Below are positions 6,873-8,608 of a stretch of DNA of 8,608 bases, piece by piece (position 1 is the stretch's first letter; each line of letters opens with the position of its first letter). The translations under genes were made by a program, and so were the position numbers. Location: NCBI GenBank assembly GCA_007135895.1, contig SLHZ01000300.1:1-8608 (forward strand), given 5' to 3'. The stretch comes from Balneolales bacterium. Lineage in GTDB: Bacteria > Bacteroidota > Rhodothermia > Balneolales > Natronogracilivirgulaceae. Below the pieces are notes generated by a model. It worked only from the letters and a program-made list of their open reading frames with translations. It had not been told where the DNA came from and made no database searches.

Positions 6873-7282
6873 TGAAATTTCGGAGCGAAAGCGAAGTAAA
6901 AAAACCAATGGCGCTGTTTGCGGCTGCCGGCCTGACAGACATTGTTCTGCTTCTGCTGATTTTCTTTTTGCTTACTTCCTCCTTTGTAACCCATTTTGGG
7001 ATTCGTGTCGATATTCCACGAGCGGAAACGGCGGCGGTGACCGAACAGCAGCATATTACAGTTACAGTCAGCAGCGACGGAAGTTTTTATGTAATGGGAG
7101 AGCGGGTGCCCAAAAACAATGTCGCTTCTTCAATAAGGGAGCAACAATTGGAAAAACCCGGGGCCACCCTGGTGATCCGAGCCGATAAAAATGCAATAAT
7201 CGATGATGCTGTACACGTTATGAATATCGGTAAGGCGTTGAATCTAAATATCGTAATGGCTACCGAAAGGGCAAGCCGGTAA
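6872..7282 (+). CDS. exbD: ExbD/TolR-type proton channel subunit
   Basis: The 136-residue partner of ExbB has a short cytoplasmic N-terminus (1-20), one membrane helix (about 22-42) and a periplasmic domain. The helix carries the essential Asp in LTDIVLLLLIFFLLTSSF (Asp23), the proton-carrying residue of this family. The periplasmic part (about 50-136) contains VTVSSDGSFYVMGERVP and the C-terminal ATLVIRADKNAIIDDAVHVM pattern followed by INIVMATE-like residues (LNIVMATERA), typical of ExbD/TolR. Length is normal. The start overlaps exbB by 1 nt, so translation is probably coupled. Confidence 0.95.
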   Translation: MKFRSESEVKKPMALFAAAGLTDIVLLLLIFFLLTSSFVTHFGIRVDIPRAETAAVTEQQHITVTVSSDGSFYVMGERVPKNNVASSIREQQLEKPGATLVIRADKNAIIDDAVHVMNIGKALNLNIVMATERASR

Positions 7283-7283
7283 C

Positions 7284-8108
7284 ATGGTACAATCTATCTC
7301 CAGTGAAGAGCGGTTTGGACTGGCCGTAACTGCGGGTGTCCATTTGTTAATGCTCGTTCTGGCCCTCTTGCTGGCCAGCCGCCCGCAGGCCATGGAGCGA
7401 ACGGCCTTTATCGAAGTAACTCTGGGCGAGTTTCAGGATGGGACTGTTGCCGAGCATGCCCGCCAGGAAGAAGAACCGCAGCCGGCACAACCTGAGCCCG
7501 TTACCGTTCCCCGTGAAGAGCCCGAGCCGGAACCCGGACCGGATCAGGTTGTTCAACCGGAGCCTGTTCCGGAAGAAGCCACCAGCAAGGTTGAACTGCC
7601 TGAGCAGGATCAGGAAATTGATGCCGATATTCTTCCTGTTCCGGAACGCGATGACCATGAGACAGAACTGCAGGAGCCTGCTCCAGAGCAACAAGAGCCG
7701 TCAAAACAAGAAACGACGGTTCATCCCGATGAGTCAGAACAAGATGGAGAGCAACAAAGTGGACGGATTCGTGGCAGTAGCGGCAGGGTGGACGCCGATC
7801 ATGGTTCGGCGGCAGACCCTATTCGATCAGCACCGTTTCAGCTGGAGTGGGAAGGAGAGATCAATCGTGCACCCCTGATTCAGCCTCTGCCTGAGTTTGT
7901 AACCCAGACCGAGGCGGTCATATCCATCCGTTTTGAAGTACGACCGGACGGCTCCGTGGGCAGACTGCAGCCCCTGATCAAGGCCCATCCGGAACTGGAG
8001 CGGGAGGTGCTGCGTACACTCAGGACCTGGCGCTTTTCAGAATTGCCGGCCCATCTGCCCAGGGAGTCCCAGTTTGGGACCATTACTTTCCGTTTTGTTT
8101 TGGAATAG
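7284..8108 (+). CDS. tonB: TonB-family energy transducer
   Basis: The 274-residue product has the TonB/TolA plan: a short cytoplasmic N-terminus, one membrane anchor (about 11-31) with a histidine at position 20 matching the conserved His of the TonB anchor that contacts ExbBD, a Pro/Glu-rich periplasm-spanning segment (about 60-150) with repeated EPEP/QPEPVP-type runs, a Gly/Ser-rich hinge (154-175), and a C-terminal TonB domain (about 195-274) with VISIRFEVRPDGSVGRLQPL (212-231), LRTLRTWRFSEL (243-254) and the final FGTITFRFVLE. The canonical YP motif at the start of that domain is replaced by PLPEF (201-205). It begins 1 nt after exbD, so it is surely co-transcribed. Its 3' end overlaps the convergent glycogen phosphorylase gene by 26 nt. 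A Tol-like role cannot be excluded. Confidence 0.88.
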   Translation: MVQSISSEERFGLAVTAGVHLLMLVLALLLASRPQAMERTAFIEVTLGEFQDGTVAEHARQEEEPQPAQPEPVTVPREEPEPEPGPDQVVQPEPVPEEATSKVELPEQDQEIDADILPVPERDDHETELQEPAPEQQEPSKQETTVHPDESEQDGEQQSGRIRGSSGRVDADHGSAADPIRSAPFQLEWEGEINRAPLIQPLPEFVTQTEAVISIRFEVRPDGSVGRLQPLIKAHPELEREVLRTLRTWRFSELPAHLPRESQFGTITFRFVLE

Positions 8109-8607
8109 TAACCGGTGGACACTCCCAGATCTGTTCCGAATATTCGCGGATCGTTCTGTCGGAAGAAAACTTGCCCATTCTGGCAACATTGAGAATGGCC
8201 ATTTGCATCCACTTCTTCTGGTTTCTGTAGACAGCTTCAATCTCTTTTTGCTGGTTGCAATAAGATTCAAAATCAGCCAGAACCATGAAGTAATCTCCTT
8301 CATCAAGAAGCGCACGAATTATCGGATGGAAAAGCCCGGGTTCATCCGGCTCGAAAAAACCATCGCGAATCTGATTCAGGACCTGACTTAACTCGGGATT
8401 TTTGTCATAGTAGTCTCTGGGATTGTACCCCTCTCTTCTCTTTTGTTCCACTTCCTCATCATTCAAACCAAAAATAAAGATGTTATCCTCACCAACTTCC
8501 TCGCGGATTTCTATATTGGCCCCATCCAAAGTTCCAATGGTGAGTGCTCCGTTAAGTGCGAGTTTCATGTTTCCTGTTCCGGAAGCCTCCATTCCGGCCG
8601 TGGAAGT
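8083..8607 (-). CDS. glgP: Glycogen/starch phosphorylase, C-terminal part (5' end outside window)
   Basis: Glycogen phosphorylase releases glucose-1-phosphate from alpha-1,4-glucans in the cytoplasm, using pyridoxal phosphate. The last 174 residues are present. The frame is open to the window edge with TSTAG before MEASGTGNMKLALNGALTIG, the PLP-binding signature. The Lys of GNMK (codon 8563-8565) corresponds to the PLP lysine of the family. GTLDGANIEI, then the C-terminal blocks ALLDEGDYFMVLADFESY and NVARMGKFSSDRTIREYSEQ followed by IW, match the classic (about 800-850-residue) phosphorylase family. The C-terminus has a normal-looking end and runs 26 nt into the end of tonB on the other strand. 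It is functionally unrelated to the envelope genes. Confidence 0.97.
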   Translation of the reverse strand, partial: TSTAGMEASGTGNMKLALNGALTIGTLDGANIEIREEVGEDNIFIFGLNDEEVEQKRREGYNPRDYYDKNPELSQVLNQIRDGFFEPDEPGLFHPIIRALLDEGDYFMVLADFESYCNQQKEIEAVYRNQKKWMQMAILNVARMGKFSSDRTIREYSEQIWECPPVTIPKQNGK

Positions 8608-8608
8608 C

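Noticed and set aside
7438..7878. Plus-strand 146-codon frame inside tonB
   Set aside because: It is a frame shadow of the Pro/Glu-rich segment. The product is Arg/Asn/Pro-rich with no recognisable domain, and the tonB frame is well supported.
8074..8391. Plus-strand 105-codon frame antisense to glgP
   Set aside because: It overlaps conserved glycogen phosphorylase sequence on the other strand and its product shows no family features.
1..8608. Mobile elements, CRISPR array, tRNA or rRNA genes, phage or toxin-antitoxin genes
   Set aside because: I found no regularly spaced repeats, transposase motifs, terminal inverted repeats or RNA-gene signatures. Almost all of the window is accounted for by conserved chromosomal genes.

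Overview
The window looks like a chromosomal segment from a Gram-negative bacterium of the Bacteroidota/Balneolota/Rhodothermota group. The reasons are the ftsK-lolA gene order, a membrane protein joining an HU-like (CCDC81-type) domain to a SPOR domain, an ExbB-ExbD-TonB set with a Pro/Glu-rich TonB, and start sites that mostly lack strong Shine-Dalgarno motifs. This placement rests on gene content and motif recognition by eye, not on a database search. There are no mobile elements, CRISPR arrays, tRNAs or rRNAs that I can see.

Layout: nine genes lie on the plus strand, nearly head to tail. The first block (2-6010) holds the C-terminal part of FtsK, a LolA-like periplasmic lipoprotein carrier, a flippase-like (LPG synthase TM / UPF0104) membrane protein, an outer-membrane beta-barrel that ends like a TonB-dependent receptor but has no visible plug, a 68-residue HU-like protein, and a second HU-like domain fused through an acidic linker and one membrane helix to a C-terminal SPOR domain. 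Junctions here are overlaps or gaps of 10 nt or less, except for up to 83 nt before the barrel gene. After a 133-nt gap with a candidate promoter comes the second block (6144-8108): exbB, exbD and a tonB-like gene, joined by a 1-nt overlap and a 1-nt gap. On the minus strand, converging on tonB and overlapping it by 26 nt, is the C-terminal part of glycogen phosphorylase, including its PLP lysine.

Read together, the plus-strand genes form a cell-envelope and division neighbourhood. FtsK moves DNA at the septum. A SPOR domain typically binds denuded septal peptidoglycan, and here it is attached to a DNA-binding-type domain on the other side of the inner membrane. LolA and the flippase-like protein concern envelope lipids, and the ExbBD-TonB motor transmits energy to the outer membrane, where the plugless barrel sits. 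The most interesting points are the splitting of the tandem HU module into two overlapping genes, the possible nucleoid-to-peptidoglycan tether, and the plugless barrel of unknown role.
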